41,509 nt of DNA from Betaproteobacteria bacterium. Its GTDB lineage: Bacteria; Pseudomonadota; Gammaproteobacteria; Burkholderiales; SHXO01. Below, piece by piece: positions 1 through 9,063 of this stretch. The notes below the pieces were generated by a model, which did not search any database, was not told where the DNA came from, and worked only from the letters and a program-made list of their open reading frames with translations. Each line of letters opens with the position of its first letter. The stretch's first letter is position 1. A program made the translations under genes and the position numbers. The DNA lies in contig SHXO01000015.1 in NCBI GenBank assembly GCA_009693245.1, positions 1 to 41,509 of the forward strand, written 5' to 3'.

Positions 1-312
1 GCATTTCTTCGGGACAACCCCCGTCGGCGGCATGACCGCGAACTCCGGCTTGCGTCACCCCAGCGATGAACGAAGCCCAAACCCGATGCGCACCAGCAAG
101 ACAACGAGGGCGGCGCCGGTGCCGCCGTGACGCAAACGGATCGTGCCCGCGCACTCGGCAGGCGATTCATTAGCCACCGCTGCCAGCACACCACGATGCT
201 CATCTTTGCGGAGCCCAACTACAAGTAGACCTCAAATGACGCAAAACAAAGCCTCACTTGACGGATAAAAATGTAAGCGGGCGCCACCACCCGCGCTGGC
301 ACTTCTGGACAC
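1..312. other. Leading stretch without a recognisable gene
   Basis: I see no convincing coding region here. The longest plausible reading is a 33-codon frame starting at the ATG at 32, which has no recognisable similarity and no good ribosome binding site. The end of dsbD on the minus strand abuts this stretch at 313. It may be the edge of a decayed gene that continues outside the window. Confidence 0.4.
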
Positions 313-2556
313 TCATCTCGCGGCCGCATTGAGTACCTCCAGGAATTTCTCCGCCGGTTGATAGCCTACCACCCGGTAACCCGTCTCTTGCCCGCCCCGC
401 CGGAAGAAGATGATGCCCGGAGGGCCGAAGAGGCCGAAGCGTTTTAGGATGGCACTGTCTTCCGCTGTGTTATGTGTGACGTCCGCTTGCAACAGAACGA
501 ATTGCTTGAGAGCCTGCTCCACCTTGGGGTCGCTGAAGGTGAAGAGTTCCATCTCCTTGCACGACACGCACCAATCGGCGTAGAAATCCAGCATGACGGG
601 GCGGCCGTTGGCGGTGGCGATGCGCTGATCGAGATCGGCGGTGCTACGGACGCGCTCGAAGGCAACAGCGTGGCTCGGCGGAGCAGCGCCCTCGCGGAAA
701 CCTGATAGCGGTTGCAACGGGTCGCGACCGCCGGCTAGCGCGCCAACCAGCAACGCTACGCCAATGAGCAACATAATGACGCCCACACCTTTCCATAATT
801 TACGGAAGCCGGAAGTGTGTGCGGGCAAGGGATCGATGGCGTGCAGGTAGATGGCGCTGACGATGAGGAGCGCGGCCCACAGCAGCATGTGAATGACGGC
901 TGGGATGACAGGTGAGATCAACCAGATGGCCACTGCCAGCAGCAGCACGCCGAAGAAGTTCTTGACCGATTGCATCCACGCGCCTGCTTTCGGTAACAGC
1001 GCGCCAGCGGACCACCCCACCAACAGCAATGGCGCGCCCATTCCTAGGGCCATGGCGAAGAGGGCGGAACCGCCCAGCACCACGTCCCGGGATTGCCCGA
1101 TGTAAACCAGCGCGCCCGCCAGGGGTGCGGCGACGCAAGGCCCCACGATGAGAGCGGAGAGCACTCCCATGATGAACACACTGCCAACGGTGCCGCCCTT
1201 TTGCTTACTGCTGGCGGCGGCGAACTTGGTTTGTAGGGACGAGGGCACCTGCAATTCGTAGAATCCGAACATGGAAAGTGCCAGTGCGACGAAAATCAAC
1301 GCGAAGGCGCCCAGCACCCAGGCATTCTGCAAGGTGGCGGAAAGCATCGACCCGGACAGCCCGGCCGCCACGCCGGCCAGCGCGTAGGTAATGGCCATGC
1401 CGAGCACGTACACCGCCGAGAGGGTCACGGCTTTCGTTCGCGTGAGATGCGCGCCCTGGCCGGCGATGATTCCCGAAAGTATCGGGATCATGGGAAAGAC
1501 GCACGGCGTAAGGGCCAGCAATAAGCCGAAACCGAAGAAGCTTGCGATAAGCGCCCAGAAGCTTGTGCCGCGAAAAAGTCTTGCGACCTGCGTTGTTTCG
1601 TCGAGTGGTTGCGCCTCCACTCGCGCGGTGGCCGGTGGCGCCACGGACGCCGGCTCTTCGGCGGGTTTGGCTAGGTCAATCGGAAGCGCGGCAGTGGTGG
1701 CTAGTGCCGCAAGGGTCAGTTGTACGCTCTTGGTCGTGGGGGGGTAGCACAGGCCCTTTTCGCTGCATCCTTGGAATTTGAGATCGACGGCGATTTCCTG
1801 CTTCGCAGCATCGGTACGCTTGAGGGATGCGATGGCCTGGAAGGGCCGGTGAAATACTTCCGTATCGCCAAAGTTGGGGTCCGATTTCTTCTCCCCGCGC
1901 GGCAGGGTGAACTTGTCGATTGATACACCGCTTCCCTTCGCGATGCTGGCGGAGGTTTTGTCGCGGTAGAGGTAGTAACCCTCCGCGGGTTTGAATTCGG
2001 CCACCAGGGTGTGGGCGTCCTTCGCGGTGAGGTTCACCTTGAAGGCTTGCTCGACGGGAAGAAATTCTTCCTCTTTCTCGGTGCTGGCGAAGTTCTTGAG
2101 TCTGGACAGCAAGCCGCCTTCGCTCGCCGGGGCGCTCTGCGCCATGGCGAGCTTGAGGGTGGTCCAGCGCGTTTGCGGCGTGTAGCAAATACCAACATCG
2201 GCGCAACCTTGAAATTGCGACTTCAACTTCATTTCGTCCACGCCTTCCGCACCCGACATGGGCACGCGGATGACGACATCGCCGCGATAAGTTTCCACCT
2301 TGCCGAAGAATTCGTCTTCCTTCAACTTCCCGGGCGGCAACTCGGGCGCGCCGAAGGTAACGCCGTTGGTGCCGGAGGCGAACTGGAACTTATCGCGGTA
2401 GAGGTAGTACCCTTCCGCGATGGCGTAGCGATACTCCACCATGTCGGTAGCGGCCAGCCGCACGGAGAAGCGGAAGGCTTGCTCCGGCGGCAGCACCTCC
2501 TCGCCGGCCTGGGCCAGACGGACGAAGCAGGCGAGCAACAGGAGTAATTTCCTCAT
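313..2556 (-). CDS. dsbD: Thiol:disulfide interchange protein DsbD with two N-terminal alpha domains
   Basis: DsbD is an inner-membrane protein that carries electrons from cytoplasmic thioredoxin to periplasmic disulfide isomerases and cytochrome c maturation factors. The 747-residue product starts at MRKLLLLLACF, a signal peptide; the longer open frame upstream has no typical start and would run through cutA. Two periplasmic DsbD-alpha domains follow in tandem (about 20-137 with C118/C124, and about 165-283 with C264/C270; both contain EGYYLYRDK). The membrane domain (about 335-605) has its two key cysteines at C352 (LTPCVFP) and C474 (VGPCVAAP). The thioredoxin-like gamma domain at the C-terminus has the CVSC motif (C663, C666). 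E. coli DsbD is about 565 residues with a single alpha domain, so the extra length here is the duplicated domain. The start overlaps the cutA stop in an ATGA, so the two genes are probably translationally coupled. Confidence 0.96.
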   Translation of the reverse strand: MRKLLLLLACFVRLAQAGEEVLPPEQAFRFSVRLAATDMVEYRYAIAEGYYLYRDKFQFASGTNGVTFGAPELPPGKLKEDEFFGKVETYRGDVVIRVPMSGAEGVDEMKLKSQFQGCADVGICYTPQTRWTTLKLAMAQSAPASEGGLLSRLKNFASTEKEEEFLPVEQAFKVNLTAKDAHTLVAEFKPAEGYYLYRDKTSASIAKGSGVSIDKFTLPRGEKKSDPNFGDTEVFHRPFQAIASLKRTDAAKQEIAVDLKFQGCSEKGLCYPPTTKSVQLTLAALATTAALPIDLAKPAEEPASVAPPATARVEAQPLDETTQVARLFRGTSFWALIASFFGFGLLLALTPCVFPMIPILSGIIAGQGAHLTRTKAVTLSAVYVLGMAITYALAGVAAGLSGSMLSATLQNAWVLGAFALIFVALALSMFGFYELQVPSSLQTKFAAASSKQKGGTVGSVFIMGVLSALIVGPCVAAPLAGALVYIGQSRDVVLGGSALFAMALGMGAPLLLVGWSAGALLPKAGAWMQSVKNFFGVLLLAVAIWLISPVIPAVIHMLLWAALLIVSAIYLHAIDPLPAHTSGFRKLWKGVGVIMLLIGVALLVGALAGGRDPLQPLSGFREGAAPPSHAVAFERVRSTADLDQRIATANGRPVMLDFYADWCVSCKEMELFTFSDPKVEQALKQFVLLQADVTHNTAEDSAILKRFGLFGPPGIIFFRRGGQETGYRVVGYQPAEKFLEVLNAAAR

Positions 2557-2870
2557 GCGACTTCCGCGCGGATCCAGTTCATGTACGACGCCGATCCCGC
2601 CTCGATGGGGAGCGCGACGATCTCCGGGATTTCGTAGGGATGATGCGCACGGATCGCCTGCTCCAGCTCGGCGTAGCGGTCTCGCGTGGTTTTGATAAGC
2701 AGGGGTACTTCTTCGGCACGCTCGATCTGCCCTTTCCAGCGGTAGACCGAGCGGCAGGGCGCCAGGATGTTGACGCACGCCGCCTGCCGCGCTTCCACCA
2801 GAAGGGTCGCGAGGGTTTCGGCGGATGCTTGGTCGGGTAGGTTGGTGAGAACCACGATGGCTTCGTTCAT
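2553..2870 (-). CDS. cutA: Divalent-cation tolerance protein CutA
   Basis: The 105-residue product matches the small trimeric CutA family. Characteristic parts are the N-terminal strand EAIVVLTNLPDQASAETLA, the conserved RQAACVNI, then YRWKGQIERAEEVPLLIKTT and the HPYEIPEIVALPI stretch near the C-terminus. The start MNEAIV at 2870 is chosen because the family begins there; an upstream in-frame ATG would add 25 residues without similarity. CutA has been linked to copper and divalent-metal tolerance, though its biochemical role is not settled. In many proteobacteria cutA lies next to dsbD, as here, and the ATGA overlap suggests one operon with cutA first. Confidence 0.95.
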   Translation of the reverse strand: MNEAIVVLTNLPDQASAETLATLLVEARQAACVNILAPCRSVYRWKGQIERAEEVPLLIKTTRDRYAELEQAIRAHHPYEIPEIVALPIEAGSASYMNWIRAEVA

Positions 2871-2883
2871 GGGCAGGAGTGCA

Positions 2884-3780
2884 TCATACGGTTTGGAGTC
2901 CGGTTCGGTTTCTCGCCGCCACTTCCGCCAGCGCGGCCGCGACATTGGGATAGCGAAACACCATTTTCAGTTCATCGATCGCCCGGCGGTTACTCAACCG
3001 GCGGGACTCTTGAAGAAAAGACAATGCATTGGCCGGAATGGTTTCCGTTGCTTGGCCCATGCTCACGCGTGGCGGCCGCGCAAATCCTAGGGCATCCGCC
3101 ACCGCGTCGAAGTAGTCCCCCGCCTTGATCCACGCGCCATCGCTGGCGTGATAGACGCGGCCCCCTTGCCCCCGGTTCAAGGCCAAGAGCACGAGCCGCG
3201 CCAAATCCGAGGCGTGGACGTGGTTGGTGTAACTGTCTTCCTCCGCGCTAATGCTGGGCGTGCCGCGCTTCAAGCGCTCCACGGGCAAGCGGTCATGGGC
3301 ATAGATACCAGGCACCCGCAGCACGCTCACGCGCACCTTGGAGCGTTTGCTCCAGTCTCGCAGTTGGCCCTCGGCGTGGGCGCGGCGGCTCGCGCGCTCG
3401 GTATTGGGCGCGATGCGATCCCACTCGTTCACCACCTCGCCTTGGCGGTCGCCGTAGACGCCGCTGGTGCTCAGATAAATAAACCGCTGTGGTAGAGTAC
3501 GGCGCCTCGCGAGCGCGCGAACCAAGTTCACGGTGCGAGAATCCTGGGTGCCGGAGCTTGGCGGCGGCGCGAAGTGAAGAATGTCCTGCGCAATGCCCGC
3601 CAACCGGCGCAGGGATTCCGGCCGGTCCAGATCGCCCATGACGGGCGTAACGCCCGCCGCCCGCATCTGCGCGGCCCGCCCCGCCGAGCGCGCCAGCCCG
3701 TAAAGACGGTACCGGCCGCGAAGCAGGGGAAGCATTCTGGAGCCCATGTCTCCATATCCCACAATGAGAAGTCTGCGCAT
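2884..3780 (-). CDS. NAD-dependent epimerase/dehydratase family protein (YeeZ-like)
   Basis: The 298-residue product begins MRRLLIVGYGDMGSRML, a Rossmann nucleotide-binding motif of the atypical short-chain dehydrogenase type. It continues with FIYLSTSGVYGDRQGE, where STSGVYGD is the usual active-site region of extended SDR proteins, and VLRVPGIYAHDRLPVERL, which resembles the substrate-binding part of YeeZ-type proteins. The family is thought to act on nucleotide sugars or similar NAD(P)-linked substrates, but the substrate is unknown. An alternative start three codons upstream (MRTMRRLL) is possible. It lies 13 bases upstream of cutA on the same strand and so may lead the cutA-dsbD operon. 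It diverges from the ferredoxin reductase gene with only 28 bases between the two starts. Confidence 0.85.
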   Translation of the reverse strand: MRRLLIVGYGDMGSRMLPLLRGRYRLYGLARSAGRAAQMRAAGVTPVMGDLDRPESLRRLAGIAQDILHFAPPPSSGTQDSRTVNLVRALARRRTLPQRFIYLSTSGVYGDRQGEVVNEWDRIAPNTERASRRAHAEGQLRDWSKRSKVRVSVLRVPGIYAHDRLPVERLKRGTPSISAEEDSYTNHVHASDLARLVLLALNRGQGGRVYHASDGAWIKAGDYFDAVADALGFARPPRVSMGQATETIPANALSFLQESRRLSNRRAIDELKMVFRYPNVAAALAEVAARNRTGLQTV

Positions 3781-3808
3781 CGTGCGCATATTAGAACGCG
3801 AGGACGTA

Positions 3809-4834
3809 ATGAAGTACCAGGTCACTATTCGGCCAACTAACCAAATCATTGAAGCCAATGACGATGAAACGGTGCTGGCCGCCGCCATGCGCCAGGGCAT
3901 TACCATTCCCTACGGGTGCCGCAACGGCGCCTGCGGCTCTTGCAAGGGAAAGCTCGTGGAAGGCGAGATCGACTACGGCACTTACGCCGCCCACATTCTT
4001 CCCGATTACGAAAAGCGCGCAGGCTTCGCGTTGTTTTGCCAGGCCAAACCCCATTCCGACTTGGTGATCGAGGCGCGCGTGATCAACGTCCCCGGCCAGC
4101 CGGAGATGAATAAGCTGCCGTGCCGCGTGCAGAAGATCGAGCGTCCCACGGAAGATGTGGCCATTCTCACCTTGAGCTTGCCGGCCGCCGAACGACTCAA
4201 TTTTTTCGCCGGGCAGTACCTGGAAATCATCATGCGCGACGGTAAACGGCGCGCTTACTCCATGGCCAACCCGCCCCATGGCGAGAATGTGGTGGAGTTG
4301 CATATCCGTGCCATGCCAGGCGGGGCCTTCACCGACTACGCCTTCAACCGCATCAAGGAGAAGGACATCTTGCGCTTCGAAGGGCCCATGGGCACTTTCT
4401 TCCTGCGCGAGGACAGCGACAAGCCCATCATCCTGCTCGCCAGCGGCACGGGCTTCGCGCCCATCAAGAGCTTGATCGAGGAAGCTTTCCACAACGGCAT
4501 TCAGCGCCAGATGGTGCTCTACTGGGGCGGGCGCAAGCGCGCGGACATCTATCGCATGGAGCTGGCCCGGCAATGGCAAGCGAAGCACGAGAACTTTAGC
4601 TTCATCCCAGTGCTGTCCGAATCCCCGGAATCGGACGGATGGACTGGGCGTACCGGCTTCGTGCACCGCGCGGTGATGCGGGATTTCCCCGATCTATCGG
4701 GCTACCAAGTGTATGCCTGCGGCGTACCGGTGATGGTGGATGCCGCCAAGAAGGATTTCAGCGAGCAATGCAAGTTGCCGGAGGAGGAGTTCTTTTGTGA
4801 TTCCTTTACGCCAGCCGCGGTGGCTGCCTCCTAG
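3809..4834 (+). CDS. 2Fe-2S ferredoxin/flavin reductase (CDP-6-deoxy-glucoseen reductase-like)
   Basis: The 341-residue protein joins a plant-type 2Fe-2S ferredoxin domain to a ferredoxin-NADP reductase module. Cluster ligands are C37, C42, C45 (CRNGACGSC) and C77 (FALFCQAKP). The FAD-binding motif is RAYSMANPP, the phosphate/NAD site is ASGTGFAPIKSL, and the C-terminal YACGVPVMVDAAKK is the usual pyridine nucleotide end. Such proteins pass electrons from NAD(P)H through FAD to the iron-sulfur cluster and on to an oxygenase, deoxygenase or other acceptor. In betaproteobacteria this type is often annotated as CDP-6-deoxy-delta-3,4-glucoseen reductase without proof. The start at MKYQVTI follows a GAGGA-like site; the longer upstream frame would overlap the divergent gene. 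No partner oxygenase lies nearby, so the electron acceptor is unknown. Confidence 0.9.
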   Translation: MKYQVTIRPTNQIIEANDDETVLAAAMRQGITIPYGCRNGACGSCKGKLVEGEIDYGTYAAHILPDYEKRAGFALFCQAKPHSDLVIEARVINVPGQPEMNKLPCRVQKIERPTEDVAILTLSLPAAERLNFFAGQYLEIIMRDGKRRAYSMANPPHGENVVELHIRAMPGGAFTDYAFNRIKEKDILRFEGPMGTFFLREDSDKPIILLASGTGFAPIKSLIEEAFHNGIQRQMVLYWGGRKRADIYRMELARQWQAKHENFSFIPVLSESPESDGWTGRTGFVHRAVMRDFPDLSGYQVYACGVPVMVDAAKKDFSEQCKLPEEEFFCDSFTPAAVAAS

Positions 4835-4852
4835 CGCACAAAAAGCACGTCT

Positions 4853-4985
4853 ACCACAGAGGCACGGAGGCACGGAGAAAGGCTTTTCATTCACGACCCC
4901 ATGTTCTTGCTCGCGAGATAGGCACTCTTTCAACCGCAAATCAAAAATGACTTCGCCTTTCTCCGTGCCTCTGTGCCTCTGTGGT
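4853..4985. repeat. Near-perfect 31-bp inverted repeat with 71-bp spacer
   Basis: The left arm is 4853-4883 (ACCACAGAGGCACGGAGG, then CACGGAGAAAGGC) and the right arm 4955-4985 is its reverse complement with one mismatch in 31 positions. Each arm carries tandem AGAGGCACGG-type units. The element fills most of the 163-base gap between the ferredoxin reductase stop and the hemY stop, so it lies between convergent genes. It could form a long stem and act as a bidirectional terminator, but it lacks a T-run, and its sequence resembles dispersed intergenic repeats seen in environmental proteobacteria (from memory, not searched). Confidence 0.9.
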
Positions 4986-4997
4986 GAGGTTCAAGCT

Positions 4998-6203
4998 TTA
5001 AGCATTCCCGGCCCACTCATTCTGGCGTGATTCGCGGTTTTGCGAGATGGCGAGTTTGAGGGCTCGTTCCAAGTGTTCCCGCACCCGGCTCGATTCACCC
5101 AAGTAATCCAGCAACCGGGCAAGTTCCAAGCGGGCGGCGAAGCTTTCTTCGATGGCAAGGCTCGCCTCCAGATAACTTCTGGCCTTTCCCCACAGGGCGG
5201 CGCGCGCGCAAATTTTTCCCAGGGCCAGGAGCAGCGCCCCATCCTTGGGGTGATCCCTCAACCAGGATTCGGCGTATTCCAACTGGCGCCGCGGATCGTC
5301 GCCGGTGCATTGGGCGTAGGTGTCCAGCAACGCCGGCTCCCATTGTTGCTGGAGAGATTTTTCGAGGAAGGCGGACGCCTCCTCCTTCTCGCCCACGGCC
5401 AGGAAAGCCTTGGCGCCTGCGTTCGCCGTGGCACTCTCCAATCGGTCTTCTGCCGCTATGCGGCTCCAGTACTCCCTCAGCGCGCGCGCACCGGGGCCCA
5501 TGGCCCGCAGATTTTCTCTGTGGCAATGGCCCCGCAACCTGGCAAGCACCGCGGGTTCGAAGACTTTTCTGCGCTCCAGTTGGGGTAGCAGTGCGAGTAC
5601 CTGGTCCCAATTGTGAGCCAGTTGCTGGGCGCGCAGTTCGAGATTGAGCGCGGCGGAGTGTTTTTCGGGTAAGCGCGACAACGCGCTCAAAGCGTCGTGA
5701 TAACGCCGCTCGTCCAGCAGCAATTCGGCTTGCGTGATCAACCTCAGGTAGGCGCGGGCGGGTGCGTGATGTTCCATGGCGGCCAGATAATCGTCGCGCC
5801 CCTGAAAATTGCGCAGTTCATGGGAGCTACGCGCGGCGATCACGCCCGCTAGCGCGCGATGCTCCGGGCTCGCCGCGGAAGCGGCGGCGCGCTCGGCCTT
5901 TCCGTAGTGCGATTCGAAATAGGCATTGAGCGCTTCTTCCAGCGCCCGGCGCGATTGCTCGAACCTGGTATCCGCGCGAAACGCGCGCGCCTTCTCCGGC
6001 AGGGCGCGCATGAGCTGCGCACCGCGCACCAGCGCATAAAAGGCGACACAAGCAAGCAACAGCAATAGCACCGCTAAATTCAGCGATAGTTCGATGCGAT
6101 GGGCCTGGAGGGCTATCAGCACGTAACCAGAGTTGTAATGTGCCGCCAGGGTGAGCACCACGGCGAGTGCAAATAACCCGGTTCCCAGGATGAGCGCGCG
6201 CAT
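4998..6203 (-). CDS. hemY: HemY protein, tetratricopeptide membrane protein of the heme operon
   Basis: The 401-residue product has the HemY pattern: two N-terminal membrane helices (about residues 3-22 and 40-60), a short charged segment, then a long alpha-helical periplasmic part of TPR-like repeats. HemY here is the proteobacterial protein of unknown exact function, not the Bacillus protoporphyrinogen oxidase of the same name. It is associated with heme synthesis through its place behind hemX. The start ATG directly follows the hemX TAG without a gap, which points to coupled translation. The C-terminus ends just before the 31-bp inverted repeat. Confidence 0.92.
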   Translation of the reverse strand: MRALILGTGLFALAVVLTLAAHYNSGYVLIALQAHRIELSLNLAVLLLLLACVAFYALVRGAQLMRALPEKARAFRADTRFEQSRRALEEALNAYFESHYGKAERAAASAASPEHRALAGVIAARSSHELRNFQGRDDYLAAMEHHAPARAYLRLITQAELLLDERRYHDALSALSRLPEKHSAALNLELRAQQLAHNWDQVLALLPQLERRKVFEPAVLARLRGHCHRENLRAMGPGARALREYWSRIAAEDRLESATANAGAKAFLAVGEKEEASAFLEKSLQQQWEPALLDTYAQCTGDDPRRQLEYAESWLRDHPKDGALLLALGKICARAALWGKARSYLEASLAIEESFAARLELARLLDYLGESSRVREHLERALKLAISQNRESRQNEWAGNA

Positions 6204-7250
6204 CTACCGGATACCCCTTTCGCGCGCGAGTTTGTCTTGATGCACGGCATCGAGGCTGGCGTGGATTCCGGGCAACTCGATGGACACATCGCTGGCATTG
6301 AGTCGCCCCAGGGTAGACAAGGCCAGGGCCACCTTCTTGTCGCTCGTGTCGAAATAACGCTGGATCCACTGGCTGGCCGCGCGCAAATCGGACTTGTAGT
6401 TGGCTTCATCCTGGCTCGACAGGCTCACTCGCGCGCTCAACAGCCGAATCTTCAAGTTCTCGCGCAGGAAAAAGCTTTGCGCCGGTGCGAGCAGCGGTAC
6501 TTCTGGCCGCGACACCATTTCGATGCGCACCAGATTGCGTACGTCTTGCCAAAATTCCCGAAGAAAGCGCGTGAACGCACTGTCATTGGGATTGGCCGCG
6601 GGTGCTGGATGCACGGCGGGCCGTTCGTGCATCGCGAGCGGCCACAATTCCACCTGGTTGGCGATGTTTTCGATGCGCAGGGCCATTCCCACGATGTCGG
6701 CGGACGGCGCGCTCTTGAGCCGTTCTAGATCGCCTTGAATGGCGCGCCGGACCTGGGTGAACTGCGTGCTATCGGCGCGCTGCAAGCGGCTGTCGGCATT
6801 CTCCAGCGCCACCAACGCCGCCTTGAGATTTCTGGCCAGCTTCAATTGCTGGCTGGCGATCACCAGCATTTGCTCCACTTCGGCCAGCACGCGCTCATCC
6901 CGGCTGCGCGACAGTTCCATGTACAAGGACTCCAACGCCAGGCGCTGGTTTTGGGTTTCCGCGAAGCGGCTCTCCAAGGTATTGACCTTGAGGTCGAGCA
7001 CGCGAACGGCCTCGCGCGTTTGGTCGGCGAGCAGCCGGCTGTCTTTGTTGAACTGTTCCGCCGCCGCGAGCTTCTGCACCAATTCCCTCTGCAAATCGCC
7101 GATCTGGCCGCGCGTGTCCAGCCAAATTCCGGCCACCAAGAGCAAGACTAGAACGACCGCGGCGATGAGTAGGGCAGGGCCATGCCCGCGGCCTGGCAAG
7201 GGTGCGGGTTGTGGCACTGGCGGGGGGGCGTTAGGTGTTGGGTCAGTCAC
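6204..7250 (-). CDS. hemX: HemX family protein (uroporphyrinogen-III C-methyltransferase-like)
   Basis: The 348-residue product has a proline-rich cytoplasmic N-terminus, one membrane anchor (about residues 29-47, ALLIAAVVLVLLLVAGI), a coiled-coil stretch (about 50-130) and a helical HemX domain ending in IELPGIHASLDAV. HemX is often annotated as a methyltransferase, but the family lacks the catalytic SUMT fold; its role in tetrapyrrole synthesis is structural or unknown. The start is a GTG (VTDPTPNAPP). It lies between hemD and hemY, a conserved proteobacterial order. Confidence 0.92.
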   Translation of the reverse strand: MTDPTPNAPPPVPQPAPLPGRGHGPALLIAAVVLVLLLVAGIWLDTRGQIGDLQRELVQKLAAAEQFNKDSRLLADQTREAVRVLDLKVNTLESRFAETQNQRLALESLYMELSRSRDERVLAEVEQMLVIASQQLKLARNLKAALVALENADSRLQRADSTQFTQVRRAIQGDLERLKSAPSADIVGMALRIENIANQVELWPLAMHERPAVHPAPAANPNDSAFTRFLREFWQDVRNLVRIEMVSRPEVPLLAPAQSFFLRENLKIRLLSARVSLSSQDEANYKSDLRAASQWIQRYFDTSDKKVALALSTLGRLNASDVSIELPGIHASLDAVHQDKLARERGIR

Positions 7251-7286
7251 AGATGCAAGATCTGGTTTCAGGATGGCGGCGCATTC

Positions 7287-8048
7287 TCACGGCGCAGCCG
7301 CGAAGTGAGTGATCAACCCGCGGGCGAGCGCCTCGTCGCCGGGCGGGGTAACGATCACTTGTTTCACCCCTTTTTCACGTGCGCGCGCGGCGATTTTCGG
7401 GTGCATGACGAACATGACCGCGGCGCACAGGTAAGCATACCCGCCCTCTCCGAGCAAAGTGAAGAGGTTCTCCAACCCTTCGGCGCTATTGATCACGACC
7501 GCCTGTATGTTTCCCTGGGCAAAGCGTTGCAGGACGGGCGCGGGATCGCTGGCGGGTAATAAGCGCCGGTAGCATTCCAAATAATCCACGCGGGCGCCGC
7601 GCTCGCGCAGGGTACCAGCAAGCAATTCTCGGCCGCCCAGGCCTCGCACGACCAGCAGGTTCTTGTCCTGGACGTTTTGCAACGCCTGGATGCGCAAGAG
7701 CGATTCGCTATCCGAGCCCTCGGTTGGCGCCAGGACGCGGGAAAGCCCTTGTTCTCGCAACGCCTGGGCCGTCGCGTCCCCCACGGCCAGAGCGGTCAAA
7801 TTCGCGGGCCATGATCCATGGGCACGCACCGCGGCCATACCGTAGCGCGCCGCGTTGGCGCTGACAAAAATGGCGTATTCATACTGGTCCATCCGCCGCA
7901 AGATGGCGAGCGGCCCGGCGTGAAGCTCGATGGGTTCTATCTCGATGGTAGGAAAAAGGACCGGTACCGCGCCTGCTTCCTCGATCATCCGCGCGAGCCC
8001 CGCGGCTTGGGCTCCGGGGCGGGTGATGAGGATTTCAATCGCGCTCAA
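7287..8048 (-). CDS. hemD: Uroporphyrinogen-III synthase
   Basis: HemD closes and inverts ring D of hydroxymethylbilane to give uroporphyrinogen III. The 253-residue product has the low-conservation two-lobe HemD layout: N-terminal [18 protein letters not shown], the FVSANAAR turn, the inter-lobe [14 protein letters not shown] and the second-lobe [12 protein letters not shown], with [12 protein letters not shown] near the end. These positions match the family well. The start appears to be TTG at 8048, overlapping the hemC stop in a TTGA, which suggests coupled translation with hemC. An internal start would remove the conserved first strand. Confidence 0.93.
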   Translation of the reverse strand: MSAIEILITRPGAQAAGLARMIEEAGAVPVLFPTIEIEPIELHAGPLAILRRMDQYEYAIFVSANAARYGMAAVRAHGSWPANLTALAVGDATAQALREQGLSRVLAPTEGSDSESLLRIQALQNVQDKNLLVVRGLGGRELLAGTLRERGARVDYLECYRRLLPASDPAPVLQRFAQGNIQAVVINSAEGLENLFTLLGEGGYAYLCAAVMFVMHPKIAARAREKGVKQVIVTPPGDEALARGLITHFAAAP

Positions 8049-8995
8049 CTTGGGGGAAAGGTCTTCAGCGCATCGAGAATAGGCGCCGCGCCTTGCATGC
8101 GGAGTTTGTCCGCCAATTCGAATCCGATTTGCCGCGCGCTATGCATGGACACTTCGCGCGTGAGTTCAGCGCGCACATATTGCGAGCCGTCGGGGCTCGC
8201 CACCACTCCGGTCACATGGGCAAACCGGCCTTCCATGCGTGCGTGCACGCCCAAGGGCAAGATGCAGCTTCCTCCCAGCGCCAGGCTCACAGCACGCTCG
8301 ATCTGAACGCAAACGGCGCTCTCATGATCGTGCAACACGCCCACGAGATCCATGACGCTGGCACTACGCGCCAGGCACTCTATGCCCAAGGCACCTTGGC
8401 CCACGGCGGGAATGCTGTCCTCGAGCGGCAAGGGCGCGGTGATTCGGTGCGCAAGATCCAAGCGCTTGAGGCCCGCCACGGCCAGTATGATGGCGGCGAA
8501 ACGGCCTTCGTCCAAGCGCCGCAGACGCGTTTGCACGTTACCTCGCAGCGGCTCGATCTTGAGCGCGGGATAACGCGCGCGAATCTGGCTCTCACGCCGC
8601 AGGCTCGAGGTTCCCACCACGCTGCCCGCCGGCAAGTCGCTCAACACAGCATAATCGTTCGATACGAAAGCATCGCGCGCGTCCTCGCGCGCACAGATGG
8701 CCGCCAGCGTGAACCCTTCGGGGAGTTGCACCGGCACATCCTTCATGGAATGCACGGCGATGTCCGCGCGGCCATCCGCCAGGGCTTGTTCCAGCTCTTT
8801 AATGAAGAGGCCCTTGCCACCAATCTTGGCAAGCGAGGTGGCGAGATTTTGGTCGCCCTCCGTGGTCATGCCCAACAGCTCGATCTCCACGGATGGGTAA
8901 GCCGCGCAAAGCCGCTCGCGCACATGGCGGGCTTGCCATAGAGCCAGCGCGCTTTCGCGGGTGGCGATAACCAGATTAGCGGGGAGTTGCGTCAA
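8045..8995 (-). CDS. hemC: Hydroxymethylbilane synthase (porphobilinogen deaminase)
   Basis: HemC polymerises four porphobilinogen units to hydroxymethylbilane in the cytoplasm. The 316-residue product begins with the conserved [13 protein letters not shown] and contains [14 protein letters not shown], the HSMKDVP motif with catalytic D86, [12 protein letters not shown] and [12 protein letters not shown] for substrate and cofactor phosphates, [11 protein letters not shown], and C244 in [11 protein letters not shown], which carries the dipyrromethane cofactor. All key residues are present. The start is TTG (8993-8995), in the right place for the family, with only a weak ribosome binding site. 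Confidence 0.97.
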   Translation of the reverse strand: MTQLPANLVIATRESALALWQARHVRERLCAAYPSVEIELLGMTTEGDQNLATSLAKIGGKGLFIKELEQALADGRADIAVHSMKDVPVQLPEGFTLAAICAREDARDAFVSNDYAVLSDLPAGSVVGTSSLRRESQIRARYPALKIEPLRGNVQTRLRRLDEGRFAAIILAVAGLKRLDLAHRITAPLPLEDSIPAVGQGALGIECLARSASVMDLVGVLHDHESAVCVQIERAVSLALGGSCILPLGVHARMEGRFAHVTGVVASPDGSQYVRAELTREVSMHSARQIGFELADKLRMQGAAPILDALKTFPPS

Positions 8996-9063
8996 GAAGG
9001 GTACTCAAGTGAAGCCACGGGCTTTGTGGCCTCTGGGGATTCTATCAGCCCCGCCTTCGTGCC

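Noticed and set aside
3791-4666. Long 291-codon minus-strand frame inside the ferredoxin reductase gene
   Set aside because: It is a mirror frame of a clear GC-rich gene and has no recognisable protein features.
8093-8941. 282-codon plus-strand frame over hemC
   Set aside because: It lies fully inside hemC on the opposite strand; its His/Gln/Arg-rich composition is that of an antisense shadow.
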